This document shows positions 1 through 8,430 of a DNA stretch of 64,000 bases, one piece after another; position 1 is the stretch's first letter; every line of letters begins with the position of its first letter. The notes beneath the pieces were generated by a model, which made no database searches, was not told where the DNA came from, and worked only from the letters and a program-made list of their open reading frames with translations. Made by a program: the position numbers and the translations under genes. Location of the stretch: NCBI RefSeq assembly GCF_001645125.1, contig NZ_LXKA01000176.1:1-64000 (forward strand), in the 5' to 3' direction. This DNA is from Paraburkholderia ginsengiterrae (GTDB lineage Bacteria > Pseudomonadota > Gammaproteobacteria > Burkholderiales > Burkholderiaceae).

Positions 1-1799
1 CCCCGACCCCGACCCCGAGCAGCGCCACCTTGTCGTGCAGCGCGCCGACACAAACGGCCGGCGGAACCGCGAACGGTTTGATCAGCGCCGACACGCCCAC
101 CACCGACGGCTTGCGCGTGTTCCAGAACAACACGCCGTTCAAGCTGGCGATTACCACGAACGCACCGGGTGCCGATACGGTGGTCTGGTCCGTGGCGGAT
201 TCGAATGGCGCGATCAAGGCGCAGGGCACCTTCGCTGTGAAGGCCGGCGTGCAGACCAGCACGATTCCGTGTACGTCGACGTGGTCCGGTTATGGCGCAT
301 TGACCGCAACGCTGCGTTCGAACGGCGGCACCTTGCCGCAAAGCGGCACACGGCCGGTGGGCATTGCGACGTTTGGCGTGTTGCCGAATCTCAGCTCGGT
401 GCTTGGCACCGTGACGTATGCGCATCAGGATCAGCATCGCTTTGGCATGCAGGGCTTTAACGGCAACATCGCCGCGCTGCACGATCTGGGCATTTCGTGG
501 ACGATCGACGACCGTGAAGTCTCGGCCATGGAACCCAACGGTCCCAATACGTACACGCCGAGCGTGAACGATCTCGACCCGTTCTATAAGGCCAATCCTG
601 ATCAGATGCGCATTGTGCGTCTCGATGGATTGCCCGCCTGGGATTCGAAGACGGGCCAGTTCAACGACAGCTACTACGCGCCGTTGAACATGGCTGAGTA
701 TCAGACCTTCATGGGCAAGGTCGGTACCGATACCAGCCTGATCCGCGCGGCGAACTACCCGAACCAGCAGAAGAACTACTACCAGGTCACGTGGGAGCCG
801 AGCCTCGGCTGGGCGGATAGCGACGCGAATTTCGTCGCCATGTACAAGGCCGCTTACCAGGGCATTCACTCGACCGATCCGAACGCAGTCGTGATGGGCA
901 CGGCCAATCCGTTTGCCGCGAATTGCGACACTTGCACGACCGGCTATCTGCAGAAGTACGGTGCGCTTGGCCTGTGGAATTACATCGACGCCGTTGCAAC
1001 GCACGGCTACTGGAACGCGGGTACGTATCCGTCGCACCCGCCCGAGTTGCAGGACTCCGATCCGGATCCGGCGAACCAGGCGAACGCGCTCGACAACCAG
1101 ATGACGCAATTGCGTTCGGTGATGCAGGCAGGCAAGCCGAACATGAAGCTCTTCTTCACCGAAGCCGGTGTGAGCTATGACCCGGGTCTGAACTACGGTC
1201 CCAATGTGCCGTCGCAGAACCAGCTGTACGCGCACGCCGCGGTCGGCGTTCGCGCGCACATCATCGTGCTGGGCGGCGGCGCGCAGGTCACGACGCTGTT
1301 CTACGGTCCTGACTATCCGGGCGAAGTGGGCTACGGCTCGTTCTTCGACCTGAATGACGCACAGGGCGCGTTCGGTGCGACGAACCTGTCGCCGAAGCCT
1401 GAAGCGATGGCCTTTGCGACGATGACGCGCGCGCTCGACGGCACCAATACGCTGGGCCGCGTCAACGGCACGCCGTCGGGAACGTTTGCCTATGCGTTCC
1501 AGCAACTGGGCAACGGCAAGGTGGTGACCGCCGCGTGGGCACACAGCAATGCGCAATGGCCGGCAAACAACGGTGTTTATAGCCAGAGCTACTCGACCAG
1601 CTACACGCTCAAGGTCGACAACGCCGGTACGTCGGGCAATGTGACGAAGATCGATGGTTACGGCAATGTCAGCACGGTTGCCTATACCAACGGTCAGGTC
1701 GCACTGACGCTCACCGAGGTGCCGCAGTACATCGTCTCGAACAACGCGACGGTGGCCAAGGCCAACTCGACTGTGCCGCTCGGCTATACGGGCCAATAA
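1..1799 (+). CDS. Secreted glycoside hydrolase-like protein, 5' end missing
   Basis: The reading frame is open to the left window edge, so the N-terminus is missing; the first codons give a Pro-Thr-rich linker (PTPTPSS), as often follows a signal peptide or lipobox. The visible 590-odd residues start with a beta-rich module (about 1-120, numbered from a TTG at 30), then an (alpha/beta)8-like domain. Two candidate carboxylates are visible: E256 in YQVTWEPSLG and E388 in LFFTEAG, matching the acid/base and nucleophile positions of clan GH-A enzymes (GH39-like). That is a motif-level assignment; the substrate is unknown. A short beta-sandwich-like tail ends the protein. A strong hairpin follows the stop. 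It could instead be a non-catalytic polysaccharide-binding relative. Confidence 0.6.
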   Translation, partial: PTPTPSSATLSCSAPTQTAGGTANGLISADTPTTDGLRVFQNNTPFKLAITTNAPGADTVVWSVADSNGAIKAQGTFAVKAGVQTSTIPCTSTWSGYGALTATLRSNGGTLPQSGTRPVGIATFGVLPNLSSVLGTVTYAHQDQHRFGMQGFNGNIAALHDLGISWTIDDREVSAMEPNGPNTYTPSVNDLDPFYKANPDQMRIVRLDGLPAWDSKTGQFNDSYYAPLNMAEYQTFMGKVGTDTSLIRAANYPNQQKNYYQVTWEPSLGWADSDANFVAMYKAAYQGIHSTDPNAVVMGTANPFAANCDTCTTGYLQKYGALGLWNYIDAVATHGYWNAGTYPSHPPELQDSDPDPANQANALDNQMTQLRSVMQAGKPNMKLFFTEAGVSYDPGLNYGPNVPSQNQLYAHAAVGVRAHIIVLGGGAQVTTLFYGPDYPGEVGYGSFFDLNDAQGAFGATNLSPKPEAMAFATMTRALDGTNTLGRVNGTPSGTFAYAFQQLGNGKVVTAAWAHSNAQWPANNGVYSQSYSTSYTLKVDNAGTSGNVTKIDGYGNVSTVAYTNGQVALTLTEVPQYIVSNNATVAKANSTVPLGYTGQ

Positions 1800-1836
1800 G
1801 CGGTCCAGCAAACTAAGCTGAACGCTTAAGACCCGT

Positions 1837-1870
1837 CGACGGGCCGCCGATAACAATCGGCGGCCCGTCG
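1837..1870 (+). terminator. Hairpin terminator after the glycoside hydrolase gene
   Basis: Perfect 14-bp inverted repeat (1837-1850 with 1857-1870), loop taacaa, 37 bp after the stop codon. There is only a weak T-rich tract beyond, so termination is likely but not certain. It may also serve the convergent MerR gene. Confidence 0.7.
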
Positions 1871-1925
1871 CCTTGCGCATTTAGTTATTCCCTCCTGCCC
1901 CGATTCATGGGGCAGCACGGCACGA

Positions 1926-2954
1926 TCAGCGTGGCTGTGCAACGCTCCCCATCGCCGCGCGGATAAACCCAAGCAACGACTCGTCCGCCCACGTGCCCGC
2001 CATCAGCCCCGGCTCCGTCAGCAGCGCTTCGCGGAACTTGGCCTGAGTGCGTGGATCGTCTCCCGCGTAGCTTCTGAAAAGATCGAGCCAGCGATGCGCA
2101 AGCTCGCGCGCTCGCGGCGACTCCGGACCCATGCCCGCGTCGAGCGCGTCGCGCACCTCGGCCATGAGCTTCGGCCATTCCATTGCGCCCTTGCCGTAAT
2201 TCGCGCGCATGAATTCGATTTCGCCGGGCGACAGATACTTTTCGTAGATCAGCAGCTTCGTTTCCGAAAAGGCCCGCAGCACATAGTCGCGTAATTCGGT
2301 TGAAATGCCGCTGCGCGCCTGCATCGACGGTTCGTTGTCGTGCATCAGATTGAGTTTCGCGAGTAGCCGCGGATCGCCGTTCGTGTCGCGCGCGAGCAGG
2401 GTCATCCAACGGATCGACAAGGCGCGCGCCGGTTCGCTTTCAGGCGGCACGCCGCGTTCCATCAGCGCGCGCACCTCGCCGATAAGCTCCGTCCATTCCG
2501 GATTCGGCGCCTGACTGTTGCGATACATCGGCATGCGTGCGAGTTCGTCCGCGGTGAAATACTTGTCGTACATGGTCATCAACTCCAACGTGGTGAGCCA
2601 ATCGGTCAGCTCCGGTTCCTCGCCGTCGAGCAACATGCCGTGCAGATGGACGAGGCGTTCGCGCAGGCGCGCGGCCTCGCCAATCTGGCTGTCGAGCATG
2701 GCGATCTGCCGCTCGACGATCGAGGCAAGCGGCGTCTCGGGCTGCGCCAGATAGGTCTGAATCTCAGCGAGCGCGAGTCCGAAACGGCGCAGCGCCTGGA
2801 TCTGGTGCAGCCGGGCAATGTCGTCGCGGTCATAGAGCCGGTAGCCGTTCTCAGCACGGGCCGAAGGCGTGAGCAAGCCGATTGCGTCGTAGTGATGCAG
2901 CGTGCGGACGGTCAGTCCGCTGCGCCTGGCCAGCTCTCCCACTTTCAACAACAT
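1926..2954 (-). CDS. MerR-family regulator with two tandem TipAS-like sensor domains
   Basis: Residues 1-70 are a MerR winged-helix DNA-binding domain (VGELARRSGLTVRTLHHYD..GLL), followed by a dimerisation helix (about 75-115). The rest holds two copies of an alpha-helical TipAS-type ligand-binding domain: the first from KYFTADELARM through about residue 215, the second from KYLSPGEIEFM to about 330. Both contain the matching stretches EW..L..EVR..., PES..AR.L..RW and DPR..AK. At 342 residues it is longer than usual single-domain TipA regulators (about 250). The start has GGAGG (2960-2964) five bases upstream. It probably senses a drug or other hydrophobic compound. No efflux or resistance gene is adjacent, so autoregulation is the only target visible. 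Confidence 0.9.
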   Translation of the reverse strand: MLLKVGELARRSGLTVRTLHHYDAIGLLTPSARAENGYRLYDRDDIARLHQIQALRRFGLALAEIQTYLAQPETPLASIVERQIAMLDSQIGEAARLRERLVHLHGMLLDGEEPELTDWLTTLELMTMYDKYFTADELARMPMYRNSQAPNPEWTELIGEVRALMERGVPPESEPARALSIRWMTLLARDTNGDPRLLAKLNLMHDNEPSMQARSGISTELRDYVLRAFSETKLLIYEKYLSPGEIEFMRANYGKGAMEWPKLMAEVRDALDAGMGPESPRARELAHRWLDLFRSYAGDDPRTQAKFREALLTEPGLMAGTWADESLLGFIRAAMGSVAQPR

Positions 2955-2982
2955 CCCGACCTCCGGTTAGCGTGCACGCTGG

Positions 2983-3013
2983 AGGTTAGAACCTTACGCT
3001 ACGTGAGGGTCAA
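2983..3013 (-). promoter_or_regulatory. MerR-type promoter with 19-bp spacer and operator
   Basis: Reading the minus strand: -35 TTGACC (3008-3013), a 19-bp spacer (2989-3007) and -10 TAACCT (2983-2988). The spacer carries the imperfect dyad CTCACGtagCGTAAGG. An overlong 19-bp spacer with a dyad is the hallmark of promoters untwisted by MerR activators. Placement 29 bp ahead of the MerR start indicates autoregulation. Confidence 0.8.
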
Positions 3014-3187
3014 GCGGAATGGGCGCCGCGGGTCCGCAACTTTGCACAGCCGATGCCATGACCCTGTACTATATGGTTCAGCGCGAACCCGCCTGGCGGC
3101 GGGCGTGAGAGAATTCGGGGTATGAACGGGGACCGTGCGCAGCGGCGTATTCCATGTGAGAGCATGCGAAACCCGATGCGGCGTCTA

Positions 3188-3226
3188 AGGTGCTGAACAC
3201 AAGTGCTGAATTAAGGTGCTGAACAC
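3188..3226 (+). repeat. Three 13-bp direct iterons upstream of the response regulator
   Basis: Copies at 3188-3200, 3201-3213 and 3214-3226, core GTGCTGAA, exactly 13 bp apart. Outer copies are identical (aggtgctgaacac); the middle one differs at several places. They lie 142-180 bp ahead of the response regulator start, suitable for cooperative regulator binding. The binding protein is unknown. Confidence 0.75.
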
Positions 3227-3367
3227 GCGGCCGGCGGTAGAGGTAGCGGCCGCCCCTCGGGCGCAGGGGCCGCTGCGCCGGGATCTGCCGCGCGGGCTGT
3301 CCTGCCGCGTGACGGCCGGGCTGCCGCGGTTGTCGTTGAGCGGCGGCGTGACGAACCACGTGAAATT

Positions 3368-4330
3368 ATGAACAACTTTATCCGACCACCAGTTATCTAT
3401 CCGTCAACGGTTGTTTTCGTGGATGACAACGACAACTACCTCGACGCGCTGCGCCGTTTCTTTCCGGATACCTCCACCAACCTGTTCTTCGCGCGGCCGC
3501 AAACCGCGCTCGCCTTCATCCGGCAGCATGCCCGCGAGAATTCGCTGGAATTCGCGCCGGCGTCGGCATGCGTGAGCGAAACGGGTTTTGAGCGCTATGT
3601 CGAGACCTCGGCGGAGCGCGACATCCTGGCGCGCGCTTCCCGCTTTGCCGAGGTGGCCGCGGTGGTGGTGGACTTCGATATGCCGGGCATGAACGGCGTC
3701 GATTTCCTCTCCTCCATATCCAATCTGCGTTGCGCGAAAGTGCTGCTGACCGGGGTGGCGGACGAAACGGTCGCGGTCAAGGCGTTCAATGCCGGCATCG
3801 TCGATTTGTACCTGAGAAAGTCGGACGGCGAGTCAGCCAACCGGCTGGTGCATTTTCTGAAAGATGCCAAGAACCGGCATTGTTTCGAGGGCGGCTGGCT
3901 GGCGTTGGGCGAGAACGGCATGACGTATTGCGACCCGCGAACGCGCAAAGTCATCGACGAAGTGGTGGCCACGCAGGGTATCGTCGAATACTACTGGCGC
4001 CCGGAGCAGGACGCGATCCTCATGTTCGACCGTGCCGGCAACCCGAGCGTTTTCGTAGCGTGGGCCGAGAACGACTGGATCTCCCAGGGTGAAATCGTGG
4101 CGGACGAGGGCGGACCGGCCGAGCTGTTGAGGCAGATGGCCGTGCGTGAGGTGATGCCGGTGTTCTGGCCGAGCCTCGCGTACCGCTCCGGCCAAAAGTA
4201 CAAGACACTGCCGCCCCAGACCATTCCGGGCTGGGACGACGTGTTCTACTGCTGGACGCCGCTCGACGCGGCCGACGTCGGTATGGACCTTGTGACGTAT
4301 TCGCAATGGCGCAACGAGCGTAATCGCTAA
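3368..4330 (+). CDS. Response regulator with enlarged receiver and unassigned output domain
   Basis: 320 residues. The receiver has the acidic pair D19-D20 (VVFVDDN), phospho-acceptor D104 (VDFDMPGMNG), a switch Thr in VLLTG and the conserved Lys in LYLRKSD. D104 is far later than in a standard receiver (about residue 55). Even allowing for some 15 leading residues, roughly 35 extra residues (about 55-90) are inserted between the first strands. After the receiver (about residue 150) comes a 165-residue domain rich in Trp/Tyr (VEYYWRPEQD, DVFYCWTPLD) with no DNA-binding or GGDEF/EAL motif I recognise. The histidine kinase gene starts 23 bp downstream, so the two form an operon. Quorum-sensing regulators of the Lqs/Cqs type also have odd receivers and outputs, but that link is inference. 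Confidence 0.85.
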   Translation: MNNFIRPPVIYPSTVVFVDDNDNYLDALRRFFPDTSTNLFFARPQTALAFIRQHARENSLEFAPASACVSETGFERYVETSAERDILARASRFAEVAAVVVDFDMPGMNGVDFLSSISNLRCAKVLLTGVADETVAVKAFNAGIVDLYLRKSDGESANRLVHFLKDAKNRHCFEGGWLALGENGMTYCDPRTRKVIDEVVATQGIVEYYWRPEQDAILMFDRAGNPSVFVAWAENDWISQGEIVADEGGPAELLRQMAVREVMPVFWPSLAYRSGQKYKTLPPQTIPGWDDVFYCWTPLDAADVGMDLVTYSQWRNERNR

Positions 4331-4353
4331 AGCTTGCTGACACGCCGAGCTAC

Positions 4354-5808
4354 ATGTACGCCATTCCGACTGCTCTCGTGTCCGCGATGTTCGTGGTGTT
4401 CGGCCTGTACGTACTGATTACCCAAGGCGCGACGCGGCTGTTCGCGCCGTTCATCCTGATGTGCGGGGCCACCTTCGCCTGGCAAGGCACGTGGACCCTG
4501 CTGTTCGAGACACACGACCCGCGGACCGCGGACCTGCTGGTCAGGGCCGGCTATCTCTTCATCCTCTTCCTGCCGACCACCTTCTATCACTTCGTCACGG
4601 AGGTCGCGGCGCGGCACCGTGAGCGGCCGGTGTTGCTCGTGTCGTATGGCCTGTGTGTCGCTCTCGCGGTGCTGCTTCCGGGTGACGAAGTCGTGGCCGG
4701 CTATCAGCGCTTCTTCTTCGGCTACTATCCGGTCGCCGGTCCGCTGCATCCGTTGCATGTCGTGCAGACCGTACTGCTCGCCGGACGCAGCGGGCAGCTT
4801 CTTCTCGCCGCGCGCAGGAACGCGCAGGGCGAGGCGCGCAGACGCCTCGATCTGTGCCTGGCGAGCCTGGGCCTGTACTCGTTCGCGGCGATCGACTACG
4901 CGGTCAACTACGGCTACGGGTTCTATCCGCCGGGCGTCCTGTTCATTGGTCTGAGCCTGGGGTTGCTGGGGTTCATCATCGTCCGCTATCACCTGACGCA
5001 TCCGTATGCCGTTGCGGCAACCATCGCGCATGAGATCGCCACGCCGCTCGCGACCATCGGCATGCACGCGGATGAAATCGCCAGCGTGTGGGCCGACGTG
5101 TTCAAAGGTTACCGTGCGGCCGTCAAGCATGGTCTGTATGACGATCACGGCCATTCCGGACAATCGGAGCGGATCAGCCAACTGGCGACGGCGATCAGGC
5201 GGGAAGTATCCGGCACCAGCGAGATGGTCGAAATGGCGCTCGCGTCGTTCACGCTCGATCGTCTGGACCGGAGCCGTTTCAGCCCGCAGTCCGTGCGGCA
5301 GTGCGTGGCGTCGGCGCTCGAGCGCTATCCGTTCAGCGGGGACGAGCGCGCGCGCGTCACGGTGCTGCCCATCGACCCCGCCATGTCCTTTTCAGGCTCG
5401 GATACGGTGGTGGTGTTCGTCCTGTTCAACCTGCTGAAAAACGCGCTGCACGCCATTCGCGCGAGCGGGGGCGGCCAGATCACGATCAGTGCCGTTCAGG
5501 ACCAGGATTTTTGCGTGCTGCAGTTCCGTGACACCGGACCGGGCATCGCGCCCGACGTGCTGCCCTATATTTTCGACGCCTTTTTCTCGACCAAGCGGCA
5601 CGGAACCGGTGCGGGGATGGGGCTCACGTTCTGCCGGCGCGCAACGGAGCTTCTGGGCGGGCGTATCGACTGCAGTTCGATTTTCGGCACCCACACGACC
5701 TTCACCGTTCGCTTGCCGGTTCCGGGCACACCGTCCGATCGCGCATTGCCCAGGGTGCCGGCGCGCGCAGCGCTGGCGGCGAAGCTAAAACGCTGGAATC
5801 CGGACTAA
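4354..5808 (+). CDS. Polytopic sensor histidine kinase, CqsS/LqsS-like architecture
   Basis: 484 residues. The first 215 are six or seven hydrophobic segments with very short loops and no periplasmic sensor domain, typical of kinases that sense a ligand within the membrane. The kinase core follows: H-box AHEIATPL with H226, N-box FNLLKNALHAI with N363, G1 DTGPG (393-397) and G2 GTGAGMGL (417-424). No receiver is fused, so the separate regulator just upstream is the obvious partner. This layout resembles the 6-TM autoinducer kinases CqsS and LqsS; no autoinducer synthase gene lies in the window. The stop overlaps the convergent hocS stop by 3 bp. Confidence 0.9.
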   Translation: MYAIPTALVSAMFVVFGLYVLITQGATRLFAPFILMCGATFAWQGTWTLLFETHDPRTADLLVRAGYLFILFLPTTFYHFVTEVAARHRERPVLLVSYGLCVALAVLLPGDEVVAGYQRFFFGYYPVAGPLHPLHVVQTVLLAGRSGQLLLAARRNAQGEARRRLDLCLASLGLYSFAAIDYAVNYGYGFYPPGVLFIGLSLGLLGFIIVRYHLTHPYAVAATIAHEIATPLATIGMHADEIASVWADVFKGYRAAVKHGLYDDHGHSGQSERISQLATAIRREVSGTSEMVEMALASFTLDRLDRSRFSPQSVRQCVASALERYPFSGDERARVTVLPIDPAMSFSGSDTVVVFVLFNLLKNALHAIRASGGGQITISAVQDQDFCVLQFRDTGPGIAPDVLPYIFDAFFSTKRHGTGAGMGLTFCRRATELLGGRIDCSSIFGTHTTFTVRLPVPGTPSDRALPRVPARAALAAKLKRWNPD

Positions 5809-6779
5809 CGCCCGTTGCGGGGTGCCGGCGTCGCATGAACGGACAGAAAACGGCATACCTCCGAATGCATCGCCTGCACGCCGGGGCTGGATTCAAGGGC
5901 GCGCCAGCATCCATGCACGAGTCCCGTGCCGATCCAGAATTGAGCCTCGCCACCGGCCGCGTTGATACGTTCGGCGAACACGCGTGCGTCGTCGCGCAAC
6001 GGATCATGCTCGACGCCGATTGCGAGCGTCGGCGGCAGGCCGTCGAAGCGCGTTGCATCGATCGGAACCGTCCATGCCGGGTAGGGCGGGTGTTCGCCCC
6101 AGTACAGATCGCGGAATGCGTGGACGTCGGCTAGCGTGAGCATCGGCGCATGCGCTTCGGTGTCGCGGGCGGGCGGTTGCGGGTCGGTGCCAAGCATCGG
6201 ATAAACCAGCGCCATTCCGCTCACGCCTTGCAGCCCTTCGTCGCGCAAGCGGATCGCCACACCGGCGGCCAGGTTGGCGCCGGCGCTGTCGCCCGCCAGT
6301 TGCAGCGTGGCGCCGGCCGGCGAATCGAACGGCAGCCGCCCTTCCAATGCGGCGAGCGTGACCGCCAGGCAATCGTCATGCGCGGCCGGCGCGCGGTGCT
6401 CGGGCGCGAGCCGGTAATCGACGGCGATCACGTCGAGACCGGTATCGGCGGCAAGGCGGGCGGTGACAAGCTGATGGCTATTGAGCGATCCGAGCACGAA
6501 GCCGCCGCCGTGAAAGTACAGCACCGTGCCGCGTGGCGCCTGGCGATCTGTCTGACGCTTCCGGTAGAGCCGCAATGCGATCGGGTGATCCGCGCCGGTT
6601 TGCAGCACGGCGTCCTGCGTCACGACGTCTTCCGGCAACGCCGGCGTGAGCGACGCGGCGTACCGTTCGTAAATCGTACGCTGTTCGGGCGGCGGCAGCG
6701 AAGTCGAGTGCCCGGAATAAATCGAGGAGGTTCTCTCGATGAAAGCGGTAATTTCCGGCTCAAGCATGGCCGCTTCCAT
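5805..6779 (-). CDS. hocS: HSL-family esterase, probable short-chain acylcarnitine hydrolase
   Basis: 324 residues with hormone-sensitive-lipase family marks: oxyanion HGGG (from H90), GDSAG with nucleophile S165, catalytic Asp in VEHDPLRDD and His in GLVHGCW. It is the last gene of the carnitine operon, in the same order as Pseudomonas aeruginosa caiX-cdhCAB-hocS, where HocS hydrolyses short O-acylcarnitines to free carnitine. That role is assigned from position plus family. Its first codons overlap the cdhB end by 20 bp; a second ATG at 6767 with GGAAG upstream is an alternative start. Confidence 0.8.
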   Translation of the reverse strand: MEAAMLEPEITAFIERTSSIYSGHSTSLPPPEQRTIYERYAASLTPALPEDVVTQDAVLQTGADHPIALRLYRKRQTDRQAPRGTVLYFHGGGFVLGSLNSHQLVTARLAADTGLDVIAVDYRLAPEHRAPAAHDDCLAVTLAALEGRLPFDSPAGATLQLAGDSAGANLAAGVAIRLRDEGLQGVSGMALVYPMLGTDPQPPARDTEAHAPMLTLADVHAFRDLYWGEHPPYPAWTVPIDATRFDGLPPTLAIGVEHDPLRDDARVFAERINAAGGEAQFWIGTGLVHGCWRALESSPGVQAMHSEVCRFLSVHATPAPRNGR

Positions 6780-7269
6780 TGGGTTTGGTTTTGGCGGGCA
6801 AGCCGATCACGCGTCCCGCATAGACGGCTGGCGGCAGGGTGGCATGGGCCTCGGCCAACGCCCGCACGCGCGCTTCGACATCGGAGTCGAATGCGGCGGC
6901 GCGCGGTCCGCCCGTATCGACATGCAGCAGCATCTGCTCGCCGGCGGCCACGGGTTCGGCGCCATCGCCGGCGAACATCTCGAGGTACAGATGCAGCCGC
7001 TTCGCATCGTGCGCCAGCACCCGCATGTCGACGCGCACCGGCGTGCCTTCCTTGATCTCATGCAGATAGCTGATGTGCGCTTCGAGCGTATAGATCGAGC
7101 GCCGGCGCTCTTTGCGTACCGCGTCGGGCAAACCGATCAGGTCGATCAAGGCATCGGTCGCGAAGCTGAAAATCAGCATGTAAAACGCGTCGCGCAAATG
7201 GCCGTTGTAGTCGACCCATTCGGGGCGCACCGTGTCGCGATAGCAGGGCAGGGCAACAGGTTGCGGCAT
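6760..7269 (-). CDS. cdhB: Hot-dog fold betainyl-CoA thioesterase
   Basis: 169 residues starting at MPQPVALPCY, chosen over an upstream in-frame start because GGAGA lies just ahead. It has the 4-hydroxybenzoyl-CoA-thioesterase-like signature VRPEWVDYNGHLRDAFY near the N-terminus, the acidic/Asn active-site segment of hot-dog thioesterases. In carnitine catabolism this enzyme releases glycine betaine from betainyl-CoA formed by the cleavage enzyme CdhC. It sits between cdhA (102 bp upstream) and hocS (overlapping), as in Pseudomonas. Confidence 0.85.
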   Translation of the reverse strand: MPQPVALPCYRDTVRPEWVDYNGHLRDAFYMLIFSFATDALIDLIGLPDAVRKERRRSIYTLEAHISYLHEIKEGTPVRVDMRVLAHDAKRLHLYLEMFAGDGAEPVAAGEQMLLHVDTGGPRAAAFDSDVEARVRALAEAHATLPPAVYAGRVIGLPAKTKPNGSGHA

Positions 7270-7371
7270 CGGCAAGTGTCTCCGTTTTTCAGGTCGAGGG
7301 GGCAGGCTGCGGACTGTCAAGCTGCCGTGGCTTCAGCGCGCGGCCTGCCTGGCGGTTCAAAGCTCACCGCG

Positions 7372-8337
7372 TCATTCGGCCGGGAGCAGCCCATGCCGCG
7401 CTTTCGCCTCCGCAATCGCCGCCAGAACGCTCGTGATGCAATCGTCACGGTAGCGTTCCAGCTGTTTGATCGAGCGCGGGCCGACCTGCTCGGCGGTGCC
7501 ATCCACGACCCGGTCGATCAGCTCCTCCGTCAGTTGCGGCGCTACCAGTTTAGTCCAGGGCAGCTCCAGTGCGGGCCCGAATTGCTGCATGAAATGGCGC
7601 ATGCCTGCATCGCCGCCCGCCAGCGTGTAGGTGAGGAACGTCCCCATGAACGACCAGCGGATGCCCGCGCCGAAGCGTATCGCGTCGTCGATTTCGCCGG
7701 TGGTCGCCACGCCTTCGTTGACCAGATGCAGCGCCTCGCGCCACAGCGCTTCGAGCAGACGGTCGGCGATAAACCCGGGCACTTCCTTGCGGACCCGCAG
7801 CGGCCGCATGGAGAGCGCGCGATACACCCGCAAGGCGGCATCGACGGTGGCCGGGGCTGTGCGTTCGCCGCCCAGCACTTCGACGAGCGGCAGCAGATAC
7901 ACCGGATTGAACGGATGCCCGACGATGCAGCGCTGCGGATTTACCGCCCGCGCGTAAAAATCGCTGGGCAGAAGGCCCGACGTCGAGGACGCGATGATCG
8001 CATCCGGCTTCGCCGCACGGCTGATCTGCTCATGCAGCGCGAGCTTCAGTTCCTCGCGTTCAGGCGCGCTCTCCTGGATGAAATCCGCCTCTGCGACGCA
8101 CGCTTCGATCGTATCGACGAAACGCAAACGCTCGGGCGATGCGCCCGCGGCGAGGCCGACCCGTTCGAGTGCCGGCCACGCATTCGCGATGTTTTCGCGC
8201 AACTGCTTCTCGGCGCCCGGCGCCGGGTCCCACGCGACGACATCGAGTCCGTGGGCGAGCGCGCGCGCGACCCAGCCGCTGCCGATCACGCCCACGCCGA
8301 TTGCCGCAAAAGTTTTGATATCGACGATCACTGCCAT
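7372..8337 (-). CDS. cdhA: L-carnitine 3-dehydrogenase
   Basis: 321 residues of the 3-hydroxyacyl-CoA dehydrogenase fold. The N-terminal Rossmann domain has GVGVIGSGW and an Asp at the end of the second strand (VVAWDP), consistent with NAD specificity. Further family marks are [21 protein letters not shown] and [15 protein letters not shown]. The C-terminal helical domain starts near residue 185. It oxidises L-carnitine to 3-dehydrocarnitine, the first committed step. It lies directly after cdhC in the operon with AAGGAAA ahead of its ATG. Confidence 0.92.
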   Translation of the reverse strand: MAVIVDIKTFAAIGVGVIGSGWVARALAHGLDVVAWDPAPGAEKQLRENIANAWPALERVGLAAGASPERLRFVDTIEACVAEADFIQESAPEREELKLALHEQISRAAKPDAIIASSTSGLLPSDFYARAVNPQRCIVGHPFNPVYLLPLVEVLGGERTAPATVDAALRVYRALSMRPLRVRKEVPGFIADRLLEALWREALHLVNEGVATTGEIDDAIRFGAGIRWSFMGTFLTYTLAGGDAGMRHFMQQFGPALELPWTKLVAPQLTEELIDRVVDGTAEQVGPRSIKQLERYRDDCITSVLAAIAEAKARHGLLPAE

Positions 8338-8430
8338 TGCTGACGTTTCCTTTGCCTAGGTGTTTTCCGACTACATAGCGCGCTGCATCGCATGCAAAAC
8401 GCGCACATCACGATCGATTCCAGCCATCCA

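Larger units (their letters stand above)
2955..3367. other. Intergenic region between merR-like gene and response regulator
   Basis: 413 bp without a credible gene. It holds the MerR-type promoter at its left end, three 13-bp iterons near the middle (3188-3226), and a very GC-rich tract just before the response regulator. Short frames here lack ribosome sites and look like shadows. Confidence 0.7.

Noticed and set aside
3078-3359. 93-codon minus-strand frame before the response regulator
   Set aside because: Arg/Pro-rich shadow without ribosome site, lying across the iterons.
6739-8343. 534-codon plus-strand frame opposite cdhA-cdhB
   Set aside because: Antisense shadow of two well-supported carnitine genes; no ribosome site and Arg/Gln/His-rich composition typical of high-GC shadows.
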